NCBI GenBank assembly: GCA_949775045.1
Contig: OX459095.1
Span: 32,498,564 to 32,562,563, forward strand
Direction: 5' to 3'
Source: Metridium senile
Taxonomy: Eukaryota > Cnidaria > Anthozoa > Actiniaria > Metridiidae
DNA length: 64,000 nucleotides
The notes below the pieces were generated by a model. The model ran no database searches. It saw only the letters and a list, made by a program, of their open reading frames with translations, and was not told the origin of the DNA. Both the position numbers and the translations under genes were made by a program. Shown piece by piece: positions 10,376-21,338 of this stretch. Positions within the stretch are counted from its first letter, which is position 1. Each line of letters opens with the position of its first letter.

Positions 10376-10593
10376 ACCACCATCAGTAGCATTGTTATAA
10401 AATTAACACGTTTCTATAAAAAATCTTATGCTATTTAACTGTAACTCGACTATTCTGATGTATTATTCTTTCCCGCCCTATTATTATTAATATTGTATTC
10501 TAAATTGTTGCAATTACTGCCATTAAACTAAATATAACACTTGAATGGTTTTCTTTTGTTCCGTCGATCAGCGTTGGCGCCAAAATTCCCATA

Positions 10594-10854
10594 CTAAGAT
10601 AAGTGTATCCATACAACTAATGTGTTATTCTGATAAACGGCGATGCATTGTCTGAGGATACCGTCATTCCTTTCTCTGCAACAAAACCTCATGGTTTCTT
10701 CCAAGCTAAAGTTTATAAACATTGGTATAATGGTTCCTGGAGTAAACGTCTTAGTGAAATAACTCTTGGTGTGGCCTCTGAGAGTGATGTTTGCATCAAC
10801 TCCACTTGAATTATTGATACCTCGAACGCCCTTCTTCAATGGTGAACAAACGTA
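10594..10854 (-). CDS. Possible C-terminal exon or small ORF of unknown function
   Basis: An 80-odd codon open frame outside recognised repeats, ending in TAG at 10594. It includes TFTPGTIIPMFINFSLEE and ETMRFCCRERNDGIL. Codon use looks balanced rather than AT-run driven, unlike the many chance frames nearby. There is no in-frame ATG at the start: the frame opens after a TAG with an AG that could be an acceptor, so it could be a terminal exon. The polypyrimidine tract is poor and no partner exon was found upstream. No family recognised. Confidence 0.25.
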   Translation of the reverse strand, partial: YVCSPLKKGVRGINNSSGVDANITLRGHTKSYFTKTFTPGTIIPMFINFSLEETMRFCCRERNDGILRQCIAVYQNNTLVVWIHLS

Positions 10855-12315
10855 TTTCAGCTACATTTAAGAGCGCTTTTCGATCGAGTTGATACGCAAA
10901 TGGCGCCGCAACTTGACCACAATTCAAAGATGTGTTTGCAAACCCTCACATGATACACATTGAGATATCGTGTAAAGTACTTTCAATCTCACTGAGATTA
11001 GAGATCGTTTGTTGAGGAAAGGAGCCGGGAAGTACTAACCACAATAACAAGATAAAGCAGCCAAACTTGATGTATTTAGTCTCGGACAAGAGAGCGGTTG
11101 AGATTGTCCAATCACAAAACGGTTCTATTTGTTTGAAATCCTTCTTTTCTCTCGTTGAATAACTATCGATCAGTCGTTTTTAAACTTTAGACGTTCAAAC
11201 TCTAACGTTCGCGTATACTAGTAGTTCACGGTATGCGATATGAATTAAAGTGCTATTAAGAACATAGCTCTTGAAAATGGGTTTTCCGAGCTGAAACTTC
11301 GTTAAAGTACTCTTTAATAACCTAATTAATCTTTTTCTATTGCTGAAATATTGCTACAATAGTTCAAAAAGAAGTGCTGTACTTTACAACTAATAATAAA
11401 AATAATGATAATAATAATAATAGCATTTATTTTGACACGATATGTTACGTTGCAGTTACAAACTGATGTGGTCGTGTATTTAAACATTAACAACTTTTAA
11501 AATATCCCAAACCCATTGAAATTCCCTTGACTGTGCAACTATAGAATGAAGCACAATCAGTGTAATGAATTATGGGAGCGTAAAATGATTCTGAAGACAT
11601 GTTAGCTTTTCGCAGTAGTGGCGCGCCGCAAATTCAGCACACGACGTTATCACGTTTATACCTTTCAACCCAGCGGACACTGATGTTCTTCTTATACGCG
11701 AACCTATGCAAATGACATCTGATAATGATGTTGTATGATGCCCATTTCATTAAGTAATATAATTTCCTGACGAACCACGAACATCCGAATCAAGAATCAG
11801 CTTTACATTTTCTATACGGTATGTGAAAAATACGTTTGTAATTCCAATAATGGTATTATGGCGTCATTGCTACAACTTCTAGAATGCATGGTTTGCCTAC
11901 TTTCTTTTATGCAATTAAATAACAATTTCCATTTGCTCATGTGCTCTATAGAGGGAAATGAAAATATGATCAATAATAGAAATTCGCAAAGCATTTTGGT
12001 ACTGGTCGCAAAACGACGCCATCGTGTAAATGTCCTATAGGCAGGTTCCACGCGACGTCATCAAAACGCTAAAATATCTAAGCTATTCATCACAGCAAGC
12101 TGGTTCTCCAGTATTTTGTATATGTTTTCATAAGAAATTATTCCTGACAATTTGGTATATTTTCGTTGCTTTATTATCGAGATATTTGAAGTAATTTTAC
12201 TGTCACGCATTATTGTCATGCATGCCTTTTCTAGAGCCATGAAAATATATAAATTAGCCATATATATATAAATTTTTGTACTTATACACGAACAAAATTG
12301 TTTGTTGGATGAGCA
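10855..12315. other. Gene-free stretch
   Basis: No supportable genes. There is an ATA/ATAATA run near 11394-11425 and scattered short open frames at 11812-12318 without coding features. Confidence 0.5.
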
Positions 12316-12601
12316 CACTGCAAAAACGGCTGAGTAGGTACAACACAGTATATTGCGTTAACCATGCATTCAGGATAACACTTTATAGTGAGTAAACCCA
12401 ACTCATTTTTGAGAGTAAACATAGATGAAGACGCACCATTGGGTACAATGTACTCAATATATTGAGTTTAACCTCACTTTTACTCAATAATGAGTTGGGT
12501 TTACTCACAATAGAGTTGGGTTTACTCACTATAAAGTGTTATCCTGAATGCATGGTTAACGCAATATACTGTGTTGTACCTACTCAGCCGTTTTTGCAGT
12601 G
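12316..12601. mobile_element. CACTG-ended foldback MITE (CACTA/EnSpm-like ends)
   Basis: Ends CACTGCAAAAACGGCTGAGT and ACTCAGCCGTTTTTGCAGTG. The arms continue inward through TGTTATCCTGAATGCATGG and GGGTTTACTCAC. The dinucleotide CA flanks both ends. CACTG termini are known from animal CACTA-superfamily transposons; there is no transposase here. Related CTGCAAAAAC words occur at 48312-48600. Confidence 0.75.
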
Positions 12602-13234
12602 CATGTTTATCTTTAAGACTTTTTATTTAATTGGAGCTACTATACATTGTGATTTTGACGCTTGGATCTTTATTCGCCATGTTGGTGTACACAAGTTGTA
12701 CGTACACAAACATGGCGGCTCCATACAACAAACATGGCGGCTTCATACATTTTTACCAAAACATTAATTTAGTAATGCATATGAAATCATTCATATCTTG
12801 GCAGCAAAAACTAGAATTGACTTGAAATTTTCCAGAATTACATAGTTTTACTCACTCTTTCACGTGAAAGTACTTTTATTTTATTTTTTTTTACTCTGGG
12901 TTTCTAAAACGGACGGAACTGAATGTTTTTGATGACGTCAATGAAACCCACCTCACTAAAACACCAAGGCGGTCTATTTATTATCGCATCCAAACTTCAC
13001 CAGATGGAAAAAGTAATTTTGATACCAATTAACAATTGTTCCTGTTTTAATTTAGATAATTTCCTTGTAAGATACAACAATTTCTTGGCGTATACAACAA
13101 CAAGGTGTAACACCCAAACTAAATCAATAGAACTAACCAATCACCATTGAGTATTTAAAACAGTAAAAATGGACAATTTTAGAGCGATTTTTCATTACCT
13201 GATATCTAATGGAAAAAAACGTTTTTACTCTTAA
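12602..13234. other. Gene-free stretch
   Basis: Nothing beyond a small palindromic patch (GTGTACACAAGTTGTACGTAC and two AACATGGCGG words near 12680-12745) and AT-rich sequence. Confidence 0.5.
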
Positions 13235-14120
13235 GAGGCTGTCGGCCTAAGAGCGGATAAGGCAAAAATCGGACCATCGCCGATTTCCATGATTTTTTCA
13301 GTGAACAACAACTATCATATGCCATCAACAAATATCACTTTGATTTGGATGAATTCGATTGTTTTGGTACTTTACGAGACGGTTTTCGGCGACCCCTCGA
13401 AACTCGCTAATTGAGCGTTATTAACGCGGAAATAAAGCAGTACGTATAGGTGTTCACCGAAATTTTATTATTCAGTGAAATAAACCGAAATTTGTACACA
13501 AGCAAGTATCACCCTTTGGCTGTATTCTAAACGTTAAATGGCTGAGTTGTGTTAAATTTCGACTGAGATATGATTTTTTTTAAATGTATACCAAATTGTC
13601 AAAATACGCTTAGCGGTAAAATGCCTTCAGGTAAAAGCGATTTTCTCGAAAGTGGGACCTAACTTTAAGATAATTCTGTTATATTTCAAAAGTACTAGGA
13701 CCAGTCAACAAACTTATAAAATAAAATTTGTGGGCACTCTTAATAAACTAGCCGAACGATGACTTCAAAGTTTACTCAATTTTGCTAAATTCAGGAAAAT
13801 CCATAATAAATCTTATTTGTCGGTGTGACGGTTTAAGGCCAAATTTTGAGCCACATATCTTTGAATGAGTATAAACAGTCCTTCAAAAGTAGTTTTGATA
13901 GTTAAGTAAGCATTTAGAATATTTTTAGGTTTTTAGAATGATTTTAGAGGCCGTTTTCATGTCTGCAATATATGCAAATTAGATACGAATGTTTACATCA
14001 AAGATCACACAATCTTAATTTAAGATGAAAACTTATTTTATTCAAATTATTAAACTACTAAATTGTTATACAATACTTTAAAAATTCTAACGATGTATAT
14101 CTAAGAAATTGTTACGGTGT
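13235..14120. repeat. Left terminal inverted repeat of the 3.9-kb element
   Basis: Complementary to 16206-17107. Identity is near complete from the end to about 13850, then drops; the partner arm has a 13-base insertion near 16375 (GATCAGTAGATTA region). Confidence 0.88.
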
Positions 14121-14431
14121 TTTGTTGCCTGCTAGTGAGAGAGGATCGGTCGCAATCTGCACTTAAGTATTACGCGCCTGTCACGCGCTTGCAATAAAAC
14201 TGTGAAGCACATTACTAAATTGTCCAAAATATTGCTAATTGAAAAATATATAAGAAAAAAATTAATATGAAATAGTACATGAGGATATTACACGGTGGCG
14301 CTAAGATATGAATTTTATTTTCGAGTGGTAAAAATATTATTTTACGAGCGAGCACAGCAAGCGAGTACTATGTTGTTTTTAACACAATAAAATTAAATGT
14401 GTATCTTAATTCAAGCCACCGTGTGATATTC

Positions 14432-14620
14432 TTTTTGATTGTATGGACAAACTGAGGCAAACCAAGGCTTTTTGATTGTATGGACAAACAGAGGCAAACC
14501 AAGGCATTTTGATTGTATATGGACAAACTGAGGCAAACCAAGGCTCTTTGATTGCATGGACAAATTGAGACAAACCAAGGCTTTTTGATTGTATGGACAA
14601 ACTGAGGCAAACTAAGGCTG
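14432..14620 (+). repeat. 37-bp tandem repeat, about five copies
   Basis: Unit contains TTTTTGATTGTATGGACAAA then CTGAGGCAAACCAAGGC. It lies in the middle of the long-TIR element. The Cys/Leu/Ser-rich frames on the minus strand are this repeat translated. Confidence 0.9.
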
Positions 14621-14884
14621 CGTTCATTACGTATGGCAGAGGGGGAGGGGGGGGGGGGGGGGGCTGAGGTGAAATTTAGGGGGATCTGGAAAAAAATTAC
14701 AAGAAAGGGGGATGTCAGAAAAGTAGGGGGATAACAAGGAGGGAGTGGATAAATGTTTATTCTTGAGAGAGGGTATTGTTAATTTTTTTGAGAATTGTGA
14801 GGGAGGTTGGAATTTTTTTTGATTTGTTTGCATTTAGAAATTTCACCTGCCTCCCCCTCTGCCATACATAATAAACGCAGCCTA
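14616..14884. repeat. Foldback element nested in the 3.9-kb element
   Basis: AAGGCTGCGTTCATTACGTA and its inverted partner at 14864-14884, followed inward by GGCAGAGGGGGAGG and CCTCCCCCTCTGCC. A G homopolymer run of about 20 bases sits at 14641-14663. Confidence 0.75.
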
Positions 14885-15359
14885 AAATAGAAACATATAA
14901 GCTTCAGTTTAATTTCAATTTCATTTCAATTCAAAAATAGTAATATTCTTTTGTTTTTTACCTCTAAATTCTTTTGTGTTTTACCTCTAAATTCGAGGAG
15001 CCGCCTTTTATTGCAGGATAAAGCGACAAGAAACTGACAGGAAATTGTTTAGGGCGTGTGGGTACACCGGGACATTTGGTACATAAATTTTCCATTTCAC
15101 TAGTGAAAACATGGAAAATACAAGTGTCTTAGTTTCCGATAAAAAAATATTTTTATCTATACAATAAAATTTAGTATTACTAATATTTCACGAACATATT
15201 GTTTGCACTCAATGATGTTATGTACTTTGAGTATAGAGTCCTTTTCGTATAAGTGGGAAATTTGAGTATGACGTTCATCCTTTTGACAATAACTGACTTG
15301 ATTATTTCCACCCGCCTGTCTTTTCTTCCTTTCTGCTATCTTTTTTCCTTTCACTGATC

Positions 15360-15590
15360 TCTTTTTTATTTATTTCCTTCTTTATCCTCGTTCCATCTTT
15401 TTATTCCCATTCTTTTTGTTATTTCTTTCTTTCTTTCTTTCTCTCTTTCTCTCTTTCTATCTCTCTTTCTGTCTTTGTATCTCTCTTTCTGTCTCTCTTT
15501 CTGTCTTTCTATCTCTCTTTCTTTCTATCTCTCTTTATGTTTTTCTATCTTTCTCTCTCTCTTTCTTTGTTTCACATATCTTAATTTTTT
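15360..15590 (+). repeat. CT-rich (CTTT/TCTC)n microsatellite
   Basis: Pyrimidine tract dominated by TTTC and TCTC units; open frames here encode only Leu, Ser, Phe and Cys and are not genes. Confidence 0.9.
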
Positions 15591-16205
15591 TTCGTTTCTG
15601 CCTTGTTTTACTTTAATATATACTTTTATATTATGTTTCTTTAATCAAGAATCCTGGAGTTGTTGGGTGTGGCTTGGAACAAGATTTTGTCAGTCTATTT
15701 TTGTTCTCCCTAACTGGTGTTTTATTCTTCTTTTTTTTTGGTTTCTTTTTTATATTTTTCCACCCGCGTCTTATATTTTTTCGCAGTCAGATATCAACAT
15801 ATGTGTGCTACTCCTTCTACTTGAACCACATTCGGTCTTTAAAGTTTCGTGGAAAGAACAACTGGGCGGAAAATTCGAAAAAGCCATTGGTAAAAGTATT
15901 GAACGGGACGTCTGACTTACAACACAACAACAGCCAGTCTGGCGCTAGTTGGCGCCAATTACGTGTAATTGAAACAAACAAGTGCCATTAACTATTAAAT
16001 AAAGCGAAGCAAACAATACTAAAAGCCTGAAAACCTTTTAAATAACAAATCTGTCTTGAATATTTTTCTCTGCTGTTAAAAAGAAAACACTCAAGTTCTT
16101 TTGATCAAGAAAAAAAAATCAAGACTGTGAACGGTGAACGTAAAGCTACGTAACTTGTACATGCATCGACTAATGGATGATATACACTCTATCACTATTA
16201 GAAAG

Positions 16206-17107
16206 TGTGAGCAAAATTGTTAAGATATCTGAAAAAAGCATCGATGAAACTTTTTATAATATTGTATAATATTTTAATAGTTTAATGATTTGAATAAAAT
16301 AAGTTTTAATCTTAAGATCGCGTGATCTTTGATGTAAACATTTGTATCTAATTTGCATATTGCAGACATGAAATTGATCAGTAGATTACGGCCTCTAAAA
16401 TCATTCTAAAAACCTAAAAATGTCCTAAATGCTTACTTAACTATCAAAACTACTTTTGAGGGACTTTTTATGCTCATTCAAAGATATGTGGCTCAAAATT
16501 TGGCCTTAAACCGTCACACCGACAAATAAGATTTATTATGGATTTTCCTGAATTTAGCAAAATTGAGTGAACTTTGAAGTCATCGTTCGGCTAGTTTATT
16601 AAGAGTGCCCACAAATTTTATTTTATAAGTTTGTTGACTGGTCCTAGTACTTTTGAAATATAACAGAATTATCTTAAAGTTAGGTCCCACTTTCGAGAAA
16701 ATCGCTTTTACCTGAAGGCATTTTACCGCTAAGCGTATTTTGACAATTTGGTATACATTTAAAAAAAATCATATCTCAGTCGAAATTTAACACAACTCAG
16801 CCATTTAACGTTTAGAATACAGCCAAAGGGTGATACTTGCTTGTGTACAAATTTCGGTTTATTTCACTGAATAATAAAATTTCGGTGAACACCTATACGT
16901 ACTGCTTTATTTCCGCGTTAATAACGCTCAATTAGCGAGTTTCGAGGGGTCGCCGAAAACCGTCTCGTAAAGTACCAAAACAATCGAATTCATCCAAATC
17001 AAAGTGATATTTGTTGATGGCATATGATAGTTGTTGTTCACTGAAAAAATCATGGAAATCGGCGATGGTCCGATTTTTGCCTTATCCGCTCTTAGGCCGA
17101 CAGCCTC
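16206..17107. repeat. Right terminal inverted repeat of the 3.9-kb element
   Basis: Inverted copy of 13235-14120; see the left arm for how identity falls off inward. Confidence 0.88.
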
Positions 17108-17111
17108 TTAA

Positions 17112-18000
17112 CACTCAGTATCTAAAAATACTTTATTAAACAGTAGCAATGTGATTCTAATCCATGGATATAGAGCAAATGCAGTTAAACCATCAGTGAT
17201 GAAATAATATCAAGTAAATTCTAACAAATAGTCACTATTTAGTGACTAATTGTTGCTTCTGTTCACCCAGAATAAATAATTAAATAAAGAATAATGAGGT
17301 TTCTCGGCTTGTGTATTACTCTTTTGTCTCAAGATGTTTTGGTTGAGCGATACGATAGTGACAAAATAGTAACTATTTGTAAGTACTTTCTTAGATTGCA
17401 TTTTATGGTTTAATTGCATTTGCTCTAGTGTTTGCTCAGTACCATGCAACTTTAATTTACTTGTTTTTGACTAAATAAGAGCTATTCTTCAAGCAATTTG
17501 ATTTCAATTTATGGATACACTTATTTCAAAAATAAACAACAAGCATCAAGCCAAGACCGCAATGAATGCTGGTTTTTTGCTGGTAATGTTTTGAAATCTG
17601 ACTTGTATTCAACAGACTTGATTGTAATACAATAGCACATGAACATTAGCTCGAATGCTTTTTTTTAAAAAAAAACAAGTCATATTTCAATATATTACCA
17701 GGACAAAACCAGCATTGATTTCGGTCCTTGTGTGTTACTCAAGCTGCTACAACGATTTTTGAGATACGTGTATATAGAGTTTGCACTGGTTACTACGTTA
17801 CAACTTTACCAGTGACTTTTATAATTTCTTGTTTGCAATAGTCAATAATAGACAATATTATAAACATTATATATTCTACAGTCGCAATTTTTTTTTGTTT
17901 TTTTGCTATGTCCTCTATTTGTTGCCTGGTATCAGTGTTTCATCATTTTTACAAATTTAATTCTTAGATAAATTGATAACATTTAGTCTTCTTTTCTAAG
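17112..18000. repeat. Diverged dispersed repeats including foldback FB-9 copy 2
   Basis: AGCATCAAGCCAAGACCG at 17543 and its inverted partner at 17713-17730 form FB-9 copy 2. Flanking words such as CAGTAGCAATNTGATT and AGTGACTAATT also occur around 7190-7250, so the repeated unit extends beyond the hairpin. Confidence 0.65.
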
Positions 18001-18480
18001 CTTCTCTAAAACTTCACAAATTATTGTTATAAGGTCAATTTTCGTCTACCATTTGACATTTTGTTCTCCTCGACAATTTTATATATCATGATGATAATTA
18101 GCTGCGGCCATTTATGAAAGTGTTATTGACATTATTTCAATAGTTGATTTGAGCTTTGTAGTGATATGTGGTTAATGCATATGTTTCTCATTTGACAGCT
18201 TAAAATTCATTTTTAAATAGTTTTGATGGTAATGAGTGGTGGCCATTGATGAAAATGATATAGTGACTAAAAGTTACTTTATTCATTGATTTGTGCTCCG
18301 TATTTTCAAACCTTTACAAACTATTGTTATGTGGCTAATGCATATGTCAGCTATCATTTGACAGCTTTCTTTTTCATAAATCGACAATTTTAAATAGTTA
18401 TTATGGTAATGAGCAGTGGTGGCCATTAATAAAAGTGATACTAGTGACTAAAAATTACTTCATTGATTTGTGCTCCTTCG
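18000..18480 (+). repeat. Imperfect tandem repeat of about 170 bp, three copies
   Basis: Each copy contains TTTGACAGCTT or a variant, TAATGAGNNGTGGCCATT and, in the later two, ACTTCATTGATTTGTGCTCC. Copies are diverged. Confidence 0.7.
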
Positions 18481-21338
18481 TTCGTTGGTTTAATTTTGAT
18501 TATACTTTTATATATATACCAATATGTATATCTTATCTTTCTAATCTGTGTTACTTTTGTATTAAAACTGATGTTTGCATTTTGTCAAATTTGATGATGT
18601 TACTTTGTACATATTTAATCGTCCTTTTATGTGAACCAATCAACTTGTAGATTACATATCACGTGACATCTAAAATTCATCTTTCTAAAAATATGGCACG
18701 TTTGCTAGCTTTATATCTATAATTGTTAATCTAGAAACCCAACCCATTTCTTATTTGATCCCTTGATTTCTGTACACGTAGATGACAAGATAGTAATGTT
18801 TATAATTAAGATTTTATCCAATTCCGCAACAACGAAAAGTGCACGAATTTCCACAAAGACTGATTCGATTTTATACTATAAAAACACCATCATTTCTATC
18901 GATCTCTTAACGATTTAAAATGTCTTCTTTATGAACAATTTCTTTGTGTACAAAATACAAATTACATTTCTGTTAAAATCGGGCAATCCGCGGCTATAAC
19001 AAATCCGTCATTTTTATGAAACATTTATTATTTTCATATGATCTTGAATTATCAGTTAGCTCAATGAAGACTGTACGAAACAAAATTAAATATATTTATC
19101 AATTAATCCAAATAAAATGCGTTTTTAAAAAAAAGTTAATATCTTAACCGCGCAATTTTTCTGTTTCAAACAAGTCAGTAAACGGCTTCAAAAAGCGTGG
19201 GCCGTCCGGTTTTCCAGGGAGAAGGGAAGCCTTTATACAACATAAAAAAGAAATCAAAGTAAAATGTTTTGAACACAAATTGATATAACACGCTAAACTG
19301 GTTCTCTTAATTCAAGCAATCTTCAACAAGTGTTTAGAACAATTGAGAGTTCAGTAATCTTTGATCCGACCGGTGTTGACATAATGAAGTGTTTAGTGAA
19401 AGCGAAAGTTGAATGAAGATCGATCAAACTTTGTCAGCAGAAAAAAAGCCAGGGTAATTGTCTAAGCCTATTGTTTCAAACATGTCGAAAAACTATGACA
19501 TTTTAAGCTTCTTGCGTTAAATCCGTATCTATGGTTAGTAGAGGTGGGGTTTTAATGCGAAATCTGACTAAATCCAGAACCAATTCGCCGAAAGTTTGGA
19601 GATTTTTTGTAAAGCTTTACAAATATTTTTAAAAGCTTAAACCCTGGTATTAAAAGGATTCCAAATTGAGCGAGAAACTTTCTCCGTTTGTGATGCAAAT
19701 GGCGGCTCAGTGTCGTTAAAGTTTTAGCACTTACACACTAATTGCTTGGCATCAGTCTAGCCTTGCGAAACTGACTTGAAAACTTACAGTAATTTTTGAA
19801 TATATCTGTCGTGTTGGCCATTTGTGATACGTTTTGGTTTAAAAAAACATCATTTATCAAGTCGAAATAGGAAATGTTTTGATTTAATACAACCCGACAG
19901 GACCTCCTCAATATTTTTAGTAACACTGTTTAAAGATAATTTGCCTGGGACACTTTTTGCACCAATGCAAGACTTCTCAGATTTTTTAGGCATTCTTGAA
20001 ATGGTCTTCATCTCTTTGCTCTTCAATTCACGATAAACGTTTGTTTTACACTGTATTATTGTGATTTGTATTTCAGTTAATTCTCTTTTAATCTGAGAGA
20101 TTTGGTTTTCTCAATAGTTCAAGGATTTTTAACATTCTTCAAATTGTCGTTTGTCGTTTGTCGTTTGTCAAATTGTCGTTTGTCGTTTCTCAAATTGTCG
20201 TTTGCTTTCTCTGTGTTCCGCATTTCTGTCACGATAAAACATTGATACGTTTGTTCTTCATTAAGTGATCTGAGATTGAATTAATTTCTTCTACTCTGAT
20301 ACGTTTGGCTTTGCTGCATTAATGTGATTTGCGATTAAATAAAACCTCTTTTAGTCGGAACTCAAGTCAATTACATCACTTTGCACTTGAAATTTCGCGA
20401 CATCGACAAAGACCATCGAATAATGAACTAAACGTAGTATTGATTCAATATTCAAACAATCTCTTATAAAGATTTCCTTCATATCTAAAATAAACCAAAA
20501 GCTCTCAGAGTAATGAATTAATTTGATAAAGAAATTACAGTATATAAAGATAGTTGAAGCGCGGGGTTAGGTTCGGGTATATTTCATCGTTGCACAAACA
20601 CACACAAGAAGAAACATTCATATGATGTATGGATTTTATTTAGAGTTCAAAACCTTCAATTTCCTATCCTTAAACACATTTAAAGTTCATTTTAGTTTTT
20701 GGTATTTTCATACGAACTTTGTACCCAATTCAAGCCCTGTTAATCCAATGTATTCCTTAATAAACAAGTAAGCAGATTGTGTGTATGTGAGCACACGGAT
20801 TGGAATGAATGAAAAATATTGATTTTTTGACTTAGATGGCTGAATTCACTTTAACATTTCGTGTGAATTTTTATTTATTGATTCATTCGAAAGTTTTCAG
20901 ATAATGGCAAGCGTTAACGTTCACGAAAAAATAATTTAAAAGTGTTTCAAGTATAGAATTTATTTGATGGATGTTGAAATGAACAATGCCAGAATTGAGT
21001 TCATAAGCATCTTATATTCAAAGTGACATTTCTGTTAAAGTAAAACCGGAAAATTCACCCAAAATGTCCACATTTTCCTATTATGGTTTCAGTACTTTTG
21101 TTATCAAGTGTCCGTTTCATAGTAACAACCCAATGAAATCCCTTTTTTCTTGGGATATCCTGACAGGGAGCAACTCATAAATCCGGTCATCATATGGGAT
21201 TTCATTCATGTCCTTGACGAGTCAAAACCAGTTGTTGAACTTTGGAAGTTATATCGACAAAAATATCTCTCCTGTAATCATGCTCCTTGATTCAATTTGA
21301 AAGTACTAGTTTATAGTACCTCGTTATTTCAAATGTCC
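18481..21338. other. Gene-free stretch downstream of homeobox gene A
   Basis: No coding sequence supported. A GTCGTTT minisatellite is at 20145-20212. AATAAA on the minus strand at about 20959-20964, some 375 bp past the gene A stop, is a candidate polyadenylation signal. Confidence 0.5.
20145..20212 (+). repeat. GTCGTTT minisatellite
   Basis: Repeated TTGTCGTTTGTCGTTT and CTCAAATTGTCGTTTG words. Confidence 0.85.

Larger units (their letters stand above)
13231..17111. mobile_element. 3.9-kb long-TIR element bounded by TTAA
   Basis: TTAA then GAGGCTGTCGGCCTAAGAG at the left is mirrored at the right by CTCTTAGGCCGACAGCCTC then TTAA. The inverted arms run about 0.9 kb (13235-14120 and 16206-17107). 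The outer 600 bp is almost identical by eye; the inner part diverges, with small indels. The 2.1-kb middle holds only repeats, a G-run and CT microsatellite, and no transposase. A TTAA target is known for piggyBac and Kolobok superfamilies; the end sequence alone does not decide between them. Confidence 0.85.

Noticed and set aside
14368..14627. Cys/Leu/Ser-rich repeat proteins on the minus strand
   Set aside because: Translation of the 37-bp tandem repeat in a transposable element.
15416..15915. Membrane-like Leu/Phe/Ser-rich frames
   Set aside because: CT microsatellite and T-rich sequence; no conserved features and no splice context.
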